The notes beneath the pieces were generated by a model that was given only the letters and a program-made list of their open reading frames with translations, ran no database searches and was not told where the DNA came from. A stretch of 64,000 nt of DNA from NCBI GenBank assembly GCA_035772735.1, contig JASDFA010000001.1, positions 133,425,001-133,489,000 on the forward strand. Direction: 5' to 3'. Both the position numbers and the translations under genes were made by a program. Below, one piece after another: positions 35,162 through 47,700 of the stretch. How positions within the stretch are numbered: the stretch's first letter is position 1; each line of letters begins with the position of its first letter. The DNA comes from Datura wrightii. Taxonomy: Eukaryota > Streptophyta > Magnoliopsida > Solanales > Solanaceae.

Positions 35162-37701
35162 AGTAACACCCCAAAACTTTTCGAGACCAGACTCAGACAT
35201 TGCAAGAAAATCCAGAAGAAAAACTAGAAAAAAATGCCTCAAAACAACTGAGACAACGAGTCATGGTCAGCTCCAACGACTCATTGTGTCAGTCGTGGTC
35301 AGCAGGGCTTGGTCTCTCGGGAACCCATGAGACAAGGAATGACCCATTGTGAGAAATAATGAGTCATCTTGACAGTCATGGTTTCCCTAGCACAGAAACC
35401 CTTTCTAGGACACAACGACTCAACCAATGAGTCATTGTCAGAAATAACGACCCGTTGTGAGAGTCGTTGGGTGAAAACCCTGAAATCCCCTTCCAGTGAC
35501 GACGAGTAGAAACAATGACCCATTGTTTCCCACAACGAGTTATTGTCATCACCCATCGTGCCAACTTCGACATTTTAAGAAAACCTTCTAGTGAACCTAA
35601 TGACTGGACACAACAACCCATTGGGTCCACGAATGAGTTATTGTGTCACCCGCCGTCAAACCCTCCATGTTTCCTCTTACAGTGGCCATGGGAGGAACCA
35701 ACGACCCGTTGGTTCATCCAATGAGTCGTGATGACCCCTGTTTCCAAATCCAGTGTGTTCTAGTCCCAGGCAGTGGAACCAAAGATAGGTCCCAACGAGT
35801 TGTGGTCTCAACCAATCACTCGTTGAGTGACTCATTGGGACCCTGTCCGCCAGTTTTCAGATTTTATTTCCAGGGTTATGTTTGTAATTTCCCACCTATT
35901 TAGTCCCTTAAACATGTCATTTTAAGAATTATTTCATATATAATAGGGGGATTGAATGGTTTTCCCCCTCATTCCCCACTCAAACCTTCAAAAAATAATC
36001 GTAAATTCTCTTAGGAGCTCTCAGAGTAAGAACTAGGGAAGTCCACTTCTCCTCAGATTTCTCAAGGAATTTCTTCAGATATCTTTATCAGGTATGTGGG
36101 AATTCAACAGGGGAATAGTTCTTTCCTTGTGTCCCCAAAAATCTCCTCTATCTTCTTTATTAGTTATAGCCCCGTAGTTTTGAAATGTGAAAAGTTTTCA
36201 GACAGATTTCTTTGTGGATTCAAACGGAATATTTCTCATGAATTTAGATTTATTATTTATTCCCTATTTCTAGAAATTGTGAAAGATTGAATCTAGTAGC
36301 ATAATTTAACCTTAGTCACAGCTCAGTAGAAATTAGAAACTTGTGGGTTGAACTAGTTTTCTTTGTAGCATGGTTCTATCAGCTTTGAGAAGCACATGTA
36401 TTAATTTATGTTAATATCTTAGTTAGAATCATGTCAGTCTTGTCTCAGTCAGAATTTTTAGCAACGTTAGTGTTGTCCAAAAAAATGTCAGCTGATCAGT
36501 TTGACTATAGTTAATCCTTGAGGTGTCCGTGATACCTCCCAATTATCAGTATTAGACTTAGTATCATATTTTAGTGGTTCTTTAGTCAGTCATGACACTT
36601 TTAGATAGAAGTTCTAACCAGACTTAGGACCCCAGCTTCAAATTATAGTTTGTTCTTTAGACGGTTACGACACTTCCAGATAAGCAGCTCTGACCAGTCT
36701 TAGAACCCAGTTAAAAATCTGGTCAGATAAGACTCTCAGGATGCTTCCAGATAGGTATTCCTGATTTAGTCTTCGGCCCCAATTTTGAGTTATCAGCTCA
36801 GTAGTCAATCTAGGACTATCTAGTGGGAGTAGGGCTTAGCACCGAGTGGACCGGGGTTCCAGCGCACCCAGGTTCCCAGAACTATGTTGCCATCATAGGA
36901 TATATTTTATTGGCCTCATGGCCCCAAACTCGTGATCACTCAATTCATTTGTTTATACCCTGGCAAGGTATATTGGGTCCTATCGATAGGGTGTGTATAT
37001 CGGACTTCATGTCTAGCTTACATGATTATATGTCGGTTATAGACTCTCCCATTAGTTATCTCAGTTTAGTCTCAGATTAGTCAGTTCAAATCAATTCAGT
37101 ACAGTTTTTTAGATTAGTATCTCAGATTTAGGGCATGTCTTTGACCATCTCAATATATCTCAGTTATTCAATTTCAGTATTTCCAGCTGGTCATTGCATG
37201 TCTTTCCAGTTCAGTTGTTTTATTCCTTATGTATGGTTTCTCTCACTTACTCAGTACATTCAAAGTACTGATATCCACCTTTTATGTTGTATCATTTTAT
37301 TATACAGCTACAAGATCTCAGTCTCAGCCCCATTAGAAAAATGCCTTCAGGAGTTCTCAGCTGCATCATTGGTGGGTCCTCATTTTTTGGGGATGAGGAT
37401 TATTTTCTTTTAGTCTTATTTTCATTCAGTTAGAATTGGAGTTAGCTGGGAGCTTGTCCCAGCAACTCATCAGAAAGATGGCTTTCAGACATAGACAGCG
37501 TTTTTCATATTTTTAGTTTTGCTTCTAGTTGCATAAAACTTATGATTTAGTTCTTTCATAAATGTTTTATTATATTATTTCAAAGCTTCCGCTATGTATT
37601 TACTCAGAATGCTAGTTTTATGATAGACCATGGGTTGACTTGGGGTTACTCGTGACTCCAAGTATCGTGTCTCGTCCAGGGTATAGACTCGGGGCATGAC
37701 A
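35162..37701 (+). mobile_element. TK4 5' LTR (2540 bp)
   Basis: It starts AGTAACACCCC (TG changed to AG) and ends GGGGCATGACA. It matches the solo LTR 15322-22258 in order and length. Bases 35220-35850 carry clustered dyads such as 'caacgactcattg' and 'aacgacccgttg'. The degraded primer site TGCTATCAAAGC is at 37706-37717. Frames such as 35299-35903 are chance. Confidence 0.85.
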
Positions 37702-37922
37702 AACTTGCTATCAAAGCACTAGGTTTAGAGTATCCTAGGATGTATGAAAGTCGCGTCGAGTAGAGTGTTATTCATGGGTGTGAAGCGCGCCACACTTATG
37801 ATGGGGAGGCTACGAGATGTTATTAGGAAAACTCTCTTTTGTTCATACTCTTTATCATGTGTTGAAATTCAATTTCAGAAATGTTATCCTAACTCGTGCT
37901 CTATTTCATTTCAGTGAAAATC

Positions 37923-38820
37923 ATGCATCCAGGACATGGTAACGGAAGAAGGGCCGGTAACGCTCACCAACCTGCCCCACCATCTCCAGCGGCCCCTCAA
38001 GACAACTCAGTGTCCATCGCAGAGTTCAAGGCGGCTATCCAGCTGCTCGCATGGAAAGTTACTAATCAGGTGAACCATCAAGTTGTTCCGATCAAAAATA
38101 ATGGGTCCCCAGAAGCTGCCCGACTTCGGGTCTTCACTCGGATGAACCCTTTAGTTTTCCATGGATCTAAGGTGGGAGAGGACCCACATGAGTTCATAGA
38201 TGAGATTAGAAAGATCACCTGAATTATGGGTGTCAGTTCCTCGGAGAGTGCCGACCTAGCTGCCTACTAGCTGAAAGGGGTAGCCCAGATCTGGTATGAA
38301 AGTGGAAGGAGGGGAGACCAGCGGGAGCAGGATCGATGGAATGGGAGGAGTTCACTAAAACCTTCCTAAAAAGATTCTTCCCTCGGGAGCTTAGAGAGGC
38401 AAAGGTGGCGGAATTCATGAATCTGAAACAAGGAAATAGGATGGTGGAAGAGTATGCACTGGAGTTCACCAGGTTGCCTAAATATGCTCCAGAGATGGTA
38501 GCCGATCCAAGGGCTGGTATGCTGAAATTTGTTAATAGGATGTTGAACTTGGTCCTCAAGGAGTGCAGGACTGCAATGCTTATAAAGGACATCGATCTCT
38601 CCAGCCTCATAGTCCATGCTCAGCAAATTGAGGTAGAAAAATTAAAAGACTTGGAGCTGGAGAACAAATGGGAATGAACTGGCCAATCAGATTATGGCCA
38701 CTAGAGATCTAGCAGTAGTAGCCGCCCACAGCAGCAATAGCAGTAGAGGGCTCCTGCACCCACTTCAGCCAGTGCCTCTACTTTCCGGTCCCGCAAGGAT
38801 CGGAGCGGTAGAGCATCTGG
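37923..38820 (+). pseudogene. gag: TK4 gag, truncated
   Basis: The ATG at 37923 starts MHPGHGNGRRAGN. A proline-rich stretch follows, then EFKAAIQLLAWKV and RMNPLVFHGSKVGEDPHEFI, the gag core shared with TK1 gag. A TGA at about 38220 (where TK1 has Gln) and a TAG in AAYxLKGVA break the frame. A second part at 38336-38677 has WEEFTKTFLKRFFPRELREA and KYAPEMVADPRA. The Ser- and Gly-rich linker before the zinc knuckle is cut off at about 38820 by LTR sequence. A TK4 gag homologous to TK1 gag supports placing both in the Tekay lineage. Confidence 0.85.
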
Positions 38821-39425
38821 ATAGTCTTAGATTAGTCAGTTCAGTACAGTATTTCAGATTAATATCTAATATTTAGGGCATGGATTTGACCATCAAACAA
38901 GGTCATTTTGACCATCTCAGTTATTCAATTTCAGTATTTTCAGTTGGTCATTGCATGTTTTTCTACTTCAGTTGTTTTATTCCTTGTGTATGGTTTCTCT
39001 CACTTACTAAGTACATTCAAAGTACTGATGCATACCTTTTATGATGTATCATTTTATTATACAGCTGTAGGATCTCAGTCTCAGCCCCATTAGCATATCG
39101 CCTTCAGGAGTTCTCAGCTGCATCATTTGTGAGTCCTCATTTTTCGTGGATGAGGATTATTTTCTTTCAGTCTTCTTCTCATTCAGTTAGAATTAGAGTT
39201 AGCTGGGAGCTTATCCCAGTAACTCATCATATAGATGGCTTTCAGACACAGATAGAGTTTTTCATATTTTTAGTTTGCTTCCATTTGCATAAAACTTATG
39301 ATTTAGTTCTTTCATAAAATGTGTTATTATATTATTTCAAAGCTTCCTCTCTGTATTTACTCAAAATGCCAGTGTTATGATAGACTATGGATTGACTTGG
39401 GGTTGCTCGTGGCTCCAAGTACTGT
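38821..39425 (+). mobile_element. TK4 3' LTR, last ~600 bp, without its extreme end
   Basis: It aligns with 37068-37660 ('cttagattagtcagttcagt', 'ttgaccatctcag', 'tcattttattatacagct'). It joins gag on the left and TK1b on the right with no spacer. Confidence 0.85.
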
Positions 39426-40713
39426 GACACCATCATGATAGAGCTTACATGAAGCCCCAACTATCTCGTTCAAGTGAGCAGAGTTGTCTCAAACTTGCCA
39501 AGGCAAGAATGATTAAGGTGTGATATCACTTGTGAGTCCCCGTAGGATTGGAACATGAATATATACCTACGATGGCACGTAGTTCTGAGACTCAGGATTC
39601 GCTGAACCCCTAGCCTACTCGGTGCTAGACACTACTCCTAAAAACATGCACATGGCTCAAATCATCAACGTGAAAATGATACCATAAATTTGGCCATGAT
39701 ACTTGAACTTGAATTTCATGAAAATCATACATGCTTGAATAAATCTTCATAACTTGAAATCATAAAAATTCATACGCTTAAGATTCATAAAATATCATGC
39801 AAATTTCGATAATATATCATGACTTGAAATCATGGGCTCATAAACTTGAAATTCATAAATCATGCATAATAAAGCAAAATCATCAATTCATGAGAAATTT
39901 GAGAGTTAAATTTTCCCTAATAATCAGATTTCATCAAATAGAACATGAGAGAATTGAACCTCTAGAGATATCATAGATAATTGCATGGAATTAAGTTAGA
40001 CTCTAGAACTCCACAATTTAGAATTTGAGGAATAGAGATTATGGCATTGATCTTAAAAAAGGAATGAGTGTGGAAGAATTTACCTATTCATAACCCTACA
40101 TACCTGGGCTTGATGAGATTCTTGCTAGGGTTTGATTCCCAAGAGAAATTGGATAAGAAGAAATTGAGAAATTCCTTCTCCGTAAGAGCTTGATCTTTCC
40201 CAACCTTTGTGTATGAGAGGAGTGAGGAATAAGCTAAGTAAAACCCTTAATTACACCTCAAGGATCCCCAAAATGACATCACTTAGAGATTAGAAGCTTA
40301 GGAAATTACAACACTAACCCTGGAAAAATGGGCTAGACTACATCACTGAACGTCTCGACGGTGGCAGTGACAGGCCGTCACACGCCCTATGTCCATCGCC
40401 CTTACCGTCTCCCTTAACTAGAAGGGGTTAAAAATTTCACCTTGTTGACAGTAGAAGTGATGTGCCTTCACTCCCTTGATGGTCTATCAAGTCCTATGTC
40501 GCCTGAAAGCAACAGAACTTGAGCATCACGCTGCGCGTGATGGTCCGTCACAAACCTGACAGTTGTCACTCTCATAGTCGGATCTATGACACCACATTGA
40601 CGAGCCATCACTAGGCTGACGAGCCACTGGCTCCTCTATCACCCCCCTACACCAGAATTGAAACCAACAGTCCTATTTCTTCAAAAAGTCATTTCGAGAC
40701 TCGAGGTGTTACA
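39426..40713 (-). mobile_element. TK1b: LTR fragment related to TK1, minus strand
   Basis: The left end is the reverse of mid-LTR TK1 sequence ('accatcatgatagagcttac', compare about 1716-1740). The right end, read on the minus strand, is the LTR start TGTAACACCTCGAG. Dyad-type phrases occur at 40350-40640 ('gtgacaggccgtcac'). U3 differs clearly from other TK1 LTRs, so it is a separate subfamily. Confidence 0.75.
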
Positions 40714-40911
40714 TTGCCACCACTACTTAAGTCAAAAAACAATCTATTTATCATAAGACAACTCAACAAAGTAAGCTAGCACCTTTAAGAAAGTCTCCTA
40801 AGCAATTCATCATCAAGCCCATGTACTATGACACTTAACACTTTTATTTTGATAGATTCAATAGAAAGTAAGCCTTCTTGAAAAGAACCATGGCTAAGAA
40901 AACCAAGAAGG
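40714..40911. other. Unassigned 198 bp, probably TK1b internal end
   Basis: On the minus strand it would precede the TK1b LTR, and it ends in a purine-rich 'aagtagtggtggcaa', a weak polypurine tract. There is no coding frame. The five bases before TK1 LTR A are GAAGG (40907-40911). Confidence 0.4.
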
Positions 40912-42533
40912 TGTAATACCCCAGAAGCCCTAAGATCAGACCCAGGAGTTGAAATGGAGAAAATAGGATTTCCTACACCAGGTCACAGAATGAGTCGTCC
41001 TGTGACCCATCGGGATGACCACGAGTCGTTAAGTAACTCGTGGTGAGGTGGGAGACTTAAGTTGGAAAATTATGTTTTTGGGTCACCACAAACATGACCA
41101 TGAGTCATGGTCGGCCCTACGACTTGTTGAGTCAGTCATGGTCCAGGATGAGGTGAAGGAAAGAGAAATTGGGCAGTGCACCTAACGGGTGGGTCACCAT
41201 GACACATTGGGTACACCAAGAGACGTGGTGTGCCTTTTGGTGAGCCCCAGGTGAGAGTTGGCAGTGAGGGGATCGAAAGGTGACCACGATAGAGAAAAAT
41301 CGTTAGGTCCCTTGTGGGGACCCTTTGAAGGAAAGCTGGCAGTGTACTTCACGACTCTGACCATGAGTTGTGGTCCAGTGGTAATGACACGTTCCCTCGT
41401 TGGGACTGGCAATTAGCTTTTCCCTGCGAATTTAGTAAGAGTTTATCCATAATTACTATGACCCTAAGGCCTAAACTGCATCGTTTTAAGCTACGAATAG
41501 TGAGTTTTAAGAGGGGTAAGTTCATTGTAAGTTATTCCTATTCATGCATACAAGTGTAGAATTCTAGAGAGGTGATCAAGCTCAATTCCTTCCAAGTTCT
41601 TCTCAATTTTTCCTTGGGCAATCAGAGGAGTTATAGAATCAAGTTCTCTCAGGTATGTTGGTGAATTTGTTTACACCAATGCCCAATCTGTCTCTAATTC
41701 ATGAAAATCTATGTCCTATGGGGTTTTAACCCAGTACATGATTTTCTAAGTTTATATCATGGATATGATCTAAGGATGTTTCTATTATTGAATTATGATT
41801 CATGAGCAAGTTTTACAATGTTTTCAATTAGAAAACATGTTTTCAAGATTTATAAATTATGATGCCCATCCATGATAAGGTCAGGAAAGTTGAGAATTAT
41901 GATGTATGTTCAAGTATGATGAATATTTATGATGGAAAACATATTTTCAAGTTACCCATGTCTATGATCATGTTTTCAAGTGAATCAAGTATTTTAAATC
42001 ATGTTTAAGTATTGGGAAATCCCATATGTTCAAGTATAATTTATGATTTCACGAATTAGCTTACCACATTGTTTTGGAGTAAAGACTCCCAATTATGTTC
42101 ATCTTGTGGAATGGTTTGAGCCAAGGCTCCTCATGTGTTATCTCAAATTTTATATGTATATGATTATTCATCTTCGTCCCTGGATGATGGTCAGCTTCAT
42201 TGAAAAATGATGGAGAGCATATGCATGTTTTTAGGAGTAGTGTCTAGCACCGAGTAGGCTAAGGGTCAGTCAACCCTATGCCTCAGAACTACGCGCCAAC
42301 GTAGGTATGATCAGATTATTTGGTACCTCCTTTGTGAGCTTTCCCCTGCCTCAAGGGGCCCTCAATTTGATATCGATATCATGGTAGCATCTTTAGACCT
42401 GGCAAGGCTTTAGACGGCTCTGCCCACTTGAGTGTGATAGTTGAGACCACGTAAGCTCTATCGTGGTAATGTCGATTATATAACGAGTCTCCCATTGTTT
42501 CTCATGATTTTAGTTATGCATGTTTATCATTCA

Positions 42534-42601
<68 letters not shown>

Positions 42602-43254
42602 GTTCTAAAGAATGTGTGACCCAATGTTCAGTTTTACTTCTTATTATCAGATTTCAGCTTTGGTCATTCGATTCAGTTATGATGTTCAATTATGTTCAGA
42701 TCATAATTTCATAAAATAGCATGCAATCCCTACTCTCAGATCCTTATCTTGACTTTTTTTATATTATGCATGTTTAAATGATTTTACTTACTTAAGCGGT
42801 TGTTCTTCCCTTGCATACTTGGTACATTCCAGGTACTGACCGCATACTCTATGTTGTATCATTTTATGATACAGGCTCTGATCTTCAGACTCAGCCCCGT
42901 CACTAGCCAGTTTTCGGAGTTAGCATCCAGCTTCAGTGGTGAGTCCTCATCTCCTGAGGACCATTCGTCATCATTTATCTTTGTAATTTCAGTTTCAAAC
43001 TTAGAGAGTTAGTTGGGGTCTTATCCCATCAACTCATCAGAATTAGAGGCTTTTCATACATAGTGTATAATCAGCTTCTGATTCGTGTATGTATTCTAAT
43101 GTATGTTATGTTTAGACTTCCGTTATGTTTAATATGTTAAGTCTTCTATTGTTATTTATTGAGTTAGATGTATGTTTATGTCATGGGTTGACTTGGAGTC
43201 TCTCGGGGCTCCTTGTCCCGTGTCACGATCCGGGCTTATGTTCGGGTCGTGACA
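40912..43254 (+). mobile_element. TK1 LTR A (2343 bp)
   Basis: It starts TGTAATACCCCAGAAGCCC and ends GGGTCGTGACA, followed by a perfect primer site. U3 dyad cluster at about 41000-41400. The TATA position reads 'gctacgaatag' (near 41500), degraded against LTR B. No gene; 42520-42714 is a frame over the AT repeat. Confidence 0.9.
42536..42595. repeat. (AT)30 microsatellite in LTR A
   Basis: A pure AT run of 60 bp, at the same LTR position as the runs at 1808, 50071 and 57395. Confidence 0.95.
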
Positions 43255-43258
43255 AACT

Positions 43259-43270
43259 TGGTATCAGAGC
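43259..43270 (+). other. TK1 internal A primer binding site
   Basis: TGGTATCAGAGC starts five bases after the LTR end. The copy in internal B (about 50727) has lost several bases of the match; the one after LTR C (58063-58074) is intact. Confidence 0.9.
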
Positions 43271-43464
43271 AATAGGTTTTGAAGTGCCCTAGGGTGTCTG
43301 AAAGACACATTAAGTAGAGTATTTTTCATGGGTTTGAAGTGTACCACACTTATGATGAAGAGGCTACGAGACGTTTAGGAAATGTTCCCTTCTTTCATGA
43401 TCTATGTCGCATGGTGAAATGTCTCTCTATCCTTCTAACTCATGCTATTCACAATTGCAGAATC

Positions 43465-44706
43465 ATGCCTCCCCGTAGAGTTAACGACAGAAAAAATGGA
43501 AATGGAAATGGCCACGAGGATGGCTATGGAGATGGCCACCAATAGGCCCTACCATCCCATTAGCACCATGCACCAGAGCCGGTTGTCCACGCTGAATTCA
43601 GGTCAGCCATTCAGATGCTAGCATAGTCCTTGACCACCCAGGTCAACCAGCAGGCGGTAGCACATGTCCCTCATAATGGGATTGCAGTAGCGGCAAGAGT
43701 CAAAGATTTCTTGAGGATGAACCCTCCAGAGTTCCTTGGGTCAAAGGTGGAGGAGGATCCATATGAGTTTATCTATGAGATTATAAAGATCACCCAGGTC
43801 ATAGGGGTGAATGGAGAGGAGTGCGCTGACTTAGCATCTTATCAGTTGAAAGGGGTTGCGCATATTTGGTTCAAGCAGTGGAAGTATAGTAGGGTAGTCG
43901 GAGCAGGCCCTATCAATTAGGATGAGTTTCACGTCGCTTTTCAAGATCAATTCTTCCCTCGTGAGATGAGGGAGCTGAAGGTGGTCAGTTCGTGAATATA
44001 AAACAAGAAAAGATGACAGTGCAGGAATATGTCTTAAAGTTCACTCGTCTTTCCAAGTAAGCCCCAGAGTTAGTGGTTGACCAAAGGGGTCGAGTGAGCA
44101 GGTTTATTCATGGAGTGGCGGACTACCTGGACAAGGATTGCAGAACCGCCATGCTCTATCAGGATATGGATTTTCCTCGGATAATCTTCTGCACCTAGAA
44201 GATAGAGGCAGTGCATATGAGGGAGAAAGAGGCCAAGAGGGCCAGGACAGATAGTTATGGGTTCACTCAGCCTAGACTAGGTAGTGGGTACCGACAGCAA
44301 TCCCACGAGAGATCTTCAGCCCCAGTATCTTCAGCGATGAGTGTGCCATCCAAATCTAGGGACGATCAGGGAGGACGATCATCAGGCTCTAGGGGCCAGA
44401 GCAGTAGGACCACAGATTCCAATTTCCCAATTTGCGACAGGTGTGGTCGGAGGCACACGGGTCAGTATTTGGCAGGTACAGGTGCTTGCTTCGGGTGAGG
44501 GAAGCCTGGACATATGCTAAAAGATTTCCCAGCAACTAGACAAGGCCATGATAGGCGTCGAGGCCCAGTTTCCAGTTCAGCAGCACCACCAGCACACCTA
44601 GCCAAGCAAGGGGCACCTACTAGCATAAGTGGCGGTCAGCGCCAAAAAAGATTATATGCCTTAGAATCCCGCCAGGAGTAGGAGGCCTCCCCAGATATAG
44701 TCACTA
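43465..44706 (+). pseudogene. gag: TK1 copy A gag
   Basis: The ATG at 43465 starts MPPRRVNDRKNGNGNGH, then a Gly/Asn/Asp-rich linker. The core includes HAEFRSAIQMLA, RMNPPEFLGSKVEEDPYEFI, YQLKGVAHIWFKQW and FFPREMRELK. The zinc-knuckle region (44431-44529) has CDRCGRRHTGQY, where the third ligand Cys is Tyr, and CFG-stop-GKPGHMLKDF, where the second Cys is a stop codon and the last is Phe. Other stops are TAG at 43543 and in the linker after DGHQ. In working elements this protein packages the RNA; this copy cannot be made whole. Confidence 0.85.
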
Positions 44707-44708
44707 GT

Positions 44709-47700
44709 ATGTTACGAGTTTTCCACCTTGATGTATATACTTTGTTAGATCCAGGGGATACCTTGTGTTTTGTGATGCCTTATATGGCAAGTAGTTTCGA
44801 AGTCAGTCCCAAAATCTTGTCAGAACCCTTCTCAATCTCTACTCTAGTGGGTGATTCAGTTGTAACAAGATGGGTGTATGGAAGTTGCTCGGTCACAGTC
44901 CTTCACAAAGTCACCTTAGTAGAACTAGTAAAGTTAGCCATGACCGAATTTAATGTTATCCTCGGCATGGATTGGCTATTTGCATGTTATGCCTCAGTTA
45001 ATTGTAGAACCTGGGCAGTAGAGTTCAGATTTCCGGGCTAGCCTGTCTTAGAATGGAAGGGTAGTTTAGCTATGCCCATAGGCCATTTATTTCCTACCTT
45101 AAAGCGAGAAAGATGATCTCCAAGGGTTTCATGTACCATTTAGTTAGTGTTAAGGATGCTACGTCTGAGACCCTGATTATCCAGTCAGTTCCAGTAGTAT
45201 GTGAGTATCCAGAAGTCTTCACAGATGATCTACCGGGAATACCTCCCGAGCGGGAGACAGATTTTGGTATTGACCTTCTTCCCGATACGCAGCCTATATC
45301 TATTCCTCCTTACAAAATGGCTCCATCCGAGTTAAAAGGAGTTGAAGGAGTAGTTGAAAGACCTTTAGATAAGGGATTCATCAGACCAAGCAAATCCCCA
45401 TGGGGTGCACCAATTCTATTTGTTCGAAAGAAGGTTGGTTTTCTTTGTATGTGTATTGATTATCGGCAATTGAACAAGGTCACCATCAAGAACAGGTATC
45501 CCCTCCCCAGAATTGATGATTTGTTAGACTAGCTTTAGGGTTCCAAGTGTTGTTCGAAGATAGATCTCAGATACGAATTCATTAGCTCAGCATTTGGGAA
45601 AGTGACATCCCGAAAACAGCCTTCAGGATGCAATATGGTCATTATGAGTTTGTGGTTATGTCTTTTGGACTAACGAATGTTCTTTCAACTTTTATGAATT
45701 TGATGAACAAGGTGTTCAAGCCATATTTGGATATGTTCGTGATCATGTTTATTGATGACATCCTGATATACTCTCGGAACAAGGAGAAGCATGCCGCTCA
45801 TTTGAGGGTGGTGCTAATGACTCTCAAGGATTGCCAATTATATGCTAAATTCAGCAAGTGCAAGTTTTGGTTGAACTCAGTGGCATTTTTAGGCCATGTG
45901 GTGTCAAGTGAGGGTATAAAGGTGGACTCTCAGAAGATAGAAGCGGTAAGAATTGGCCTAAATCGGTGAATCCTTTAGATATCAGGAGCTTCTTAGGCTT
46001 AGGGGTTATTATCAAAGATTTGTTGAGGTATTTTCATCTATTGCAGCTCCATTGACCAAATTAACCCAGAAGAAACTGAAACTCCAATAGTCGGATGCTT
46101 GTGAGAGGAGCTTCCAAGAGATGAAGACTCGACTCACCTCGGCACCAGTGTTAACCCTACTTGAGGTACCGATGGGTTTGTGGTGTATTCAATACTTCTA
46201 TAATCGGCCTTGGATGTGTATTGATGCAGCATGGTAAAGTGATAGCGTACGCTTCCAAGTAGCTGAAGGTTCATGAAAGGAATTACCCGACCCATGATCT
46301 TGAATTGGAGACGGTGGTATTTGCCCTGACGATTTGGAGACATTATTTGTATGGGGTATATGTAGATGTGTTTAGAGATAACAAGAGCCTACAATATGTG
46401 TTTACTCAGAAGGATCTAAATCTACGCCAAAGAAGGTGGTTGGAGATACTTAAGGATTATGATATGATTGTCCTTTACCATCTGAGTAAGGCCAATCTAG
46501 TAGCAGACGCACTTAGTAGACTCTCTACGGAGAGTGTCTCCCATGTAGAGGAGGGGAGGAAGGAGTTGGTGAAGGATGTACATTGACTTACAAGCTTGGG
46601 AGTCTGTTTGGTTTACTCGACCGATGGTGGTGTTATTGTTCAGAACAGACTAGAATCGTCCTTGATGATTGATGTGAAGGCTAGACAAGACGAGAACCCT
46701 ATTTTGGTAAAGTTAAAGGAAGTCATTCAGAATCAGAAGGTAGAGGTCTTCTCCAAAGGGGGAGATGGTGTACTTCGATATAAGGGTTGCTTGTGTGTTT
46801 CAGATGTTGATGATTTGAGAGATCGGATATTGCATGAGGCTCATGGTTCCAGATACTCCATACACCCATGTGCCACCAAGATGTATCGTGACCTACGGGA
46901 GGTCTATTAGTGGAAGGGCATGAAGAAGGATATCACAGAATATGTGGCCAAGTGTCCAAATTGTCAACGGGTGAAAGTAGAGCATCAAAGACCGGGAGGT
47001 GTACTTCAATATATAAGTATCCCTACTTGGAAATTAGAGGAGATAAATATGGACTTCATCATAGGGTTGCCTCACACTCGTCGATGGCATGACTCCATTT
47101 GGGTGGTCGTGGACAGGTTGACCAAAGCCGCTCATTTTCTACCGGTCAAAACCACTGATTCAGCGGAGGATTATGCCAAACTATACATCCGAGAGCTAGT
47201 TCGGTTGCATGGAGTGCCCTTGTCCATCATATCAAACAGAGGTACCTAGTTTACCTCCCAATTTTTGAGATTGTTTCAAAAAGGATTTGGTACTCAGGTC
47301 AAGCTCAGTACAGCATTTCACCCGCAAATGGATGGTCAAGTGGAGCAGACAATTCAGACTCTTAAGGACCTATTGAGAGCATGTGTGATTGACTTTAAGG
47401 GTAGTTGGGATGACCGTTTGCAGCTTATTAAGTTTTCATATAATAACAGCTATAATTCCAACATTCAGATGGCTCTGCTTGAGGCTCTCTATGAGAGGAG
47501 GGGTAGATCACCTATTGTTTGGTTTGAAGTCGGTGAAGCTGCAATGTCTTTTCTTTAAAAATTTCTAATTACACCGAATTTTGCCTTCAACCAAGCCTTT
47601 CCATTCTGAAATCGAGAAAGATCACTCTAAAGAATTCAGCTCATGAGGCCATGGAGAAAGTTCAGCTCACATGGGAAGGGTTGAAAATAGCTCAAAGTCG

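Larger units (their letters stand above)
35162..39425 (+). mobile_element. TK4 deletion derivative: LTR - gag - partial LTR
   Basis: A full LTR, a degraded primer site and gag are followed directly by the last ~600 bp of the same LTR type. Protease, RT, RNase H, integrase and the first three quarters of the 3' LTR are missing. The 3' end stops at about 39425, some 30-40 bp before the expected CATGACA, where a minus-strand TK1-like fragment begins. Confidence 0.8.

Noticed and set aside
40907..40911. GAAGG before LTR A as a target duplication of the TK1 array
   Set aside because: No matching copy follows LTR B or LTR C; both are followed by internal sequence.
42520..42714. Frame with an alternating Tyr-Ile run
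   Set aside because: It is a reading of the (AT)30 microsatellite.
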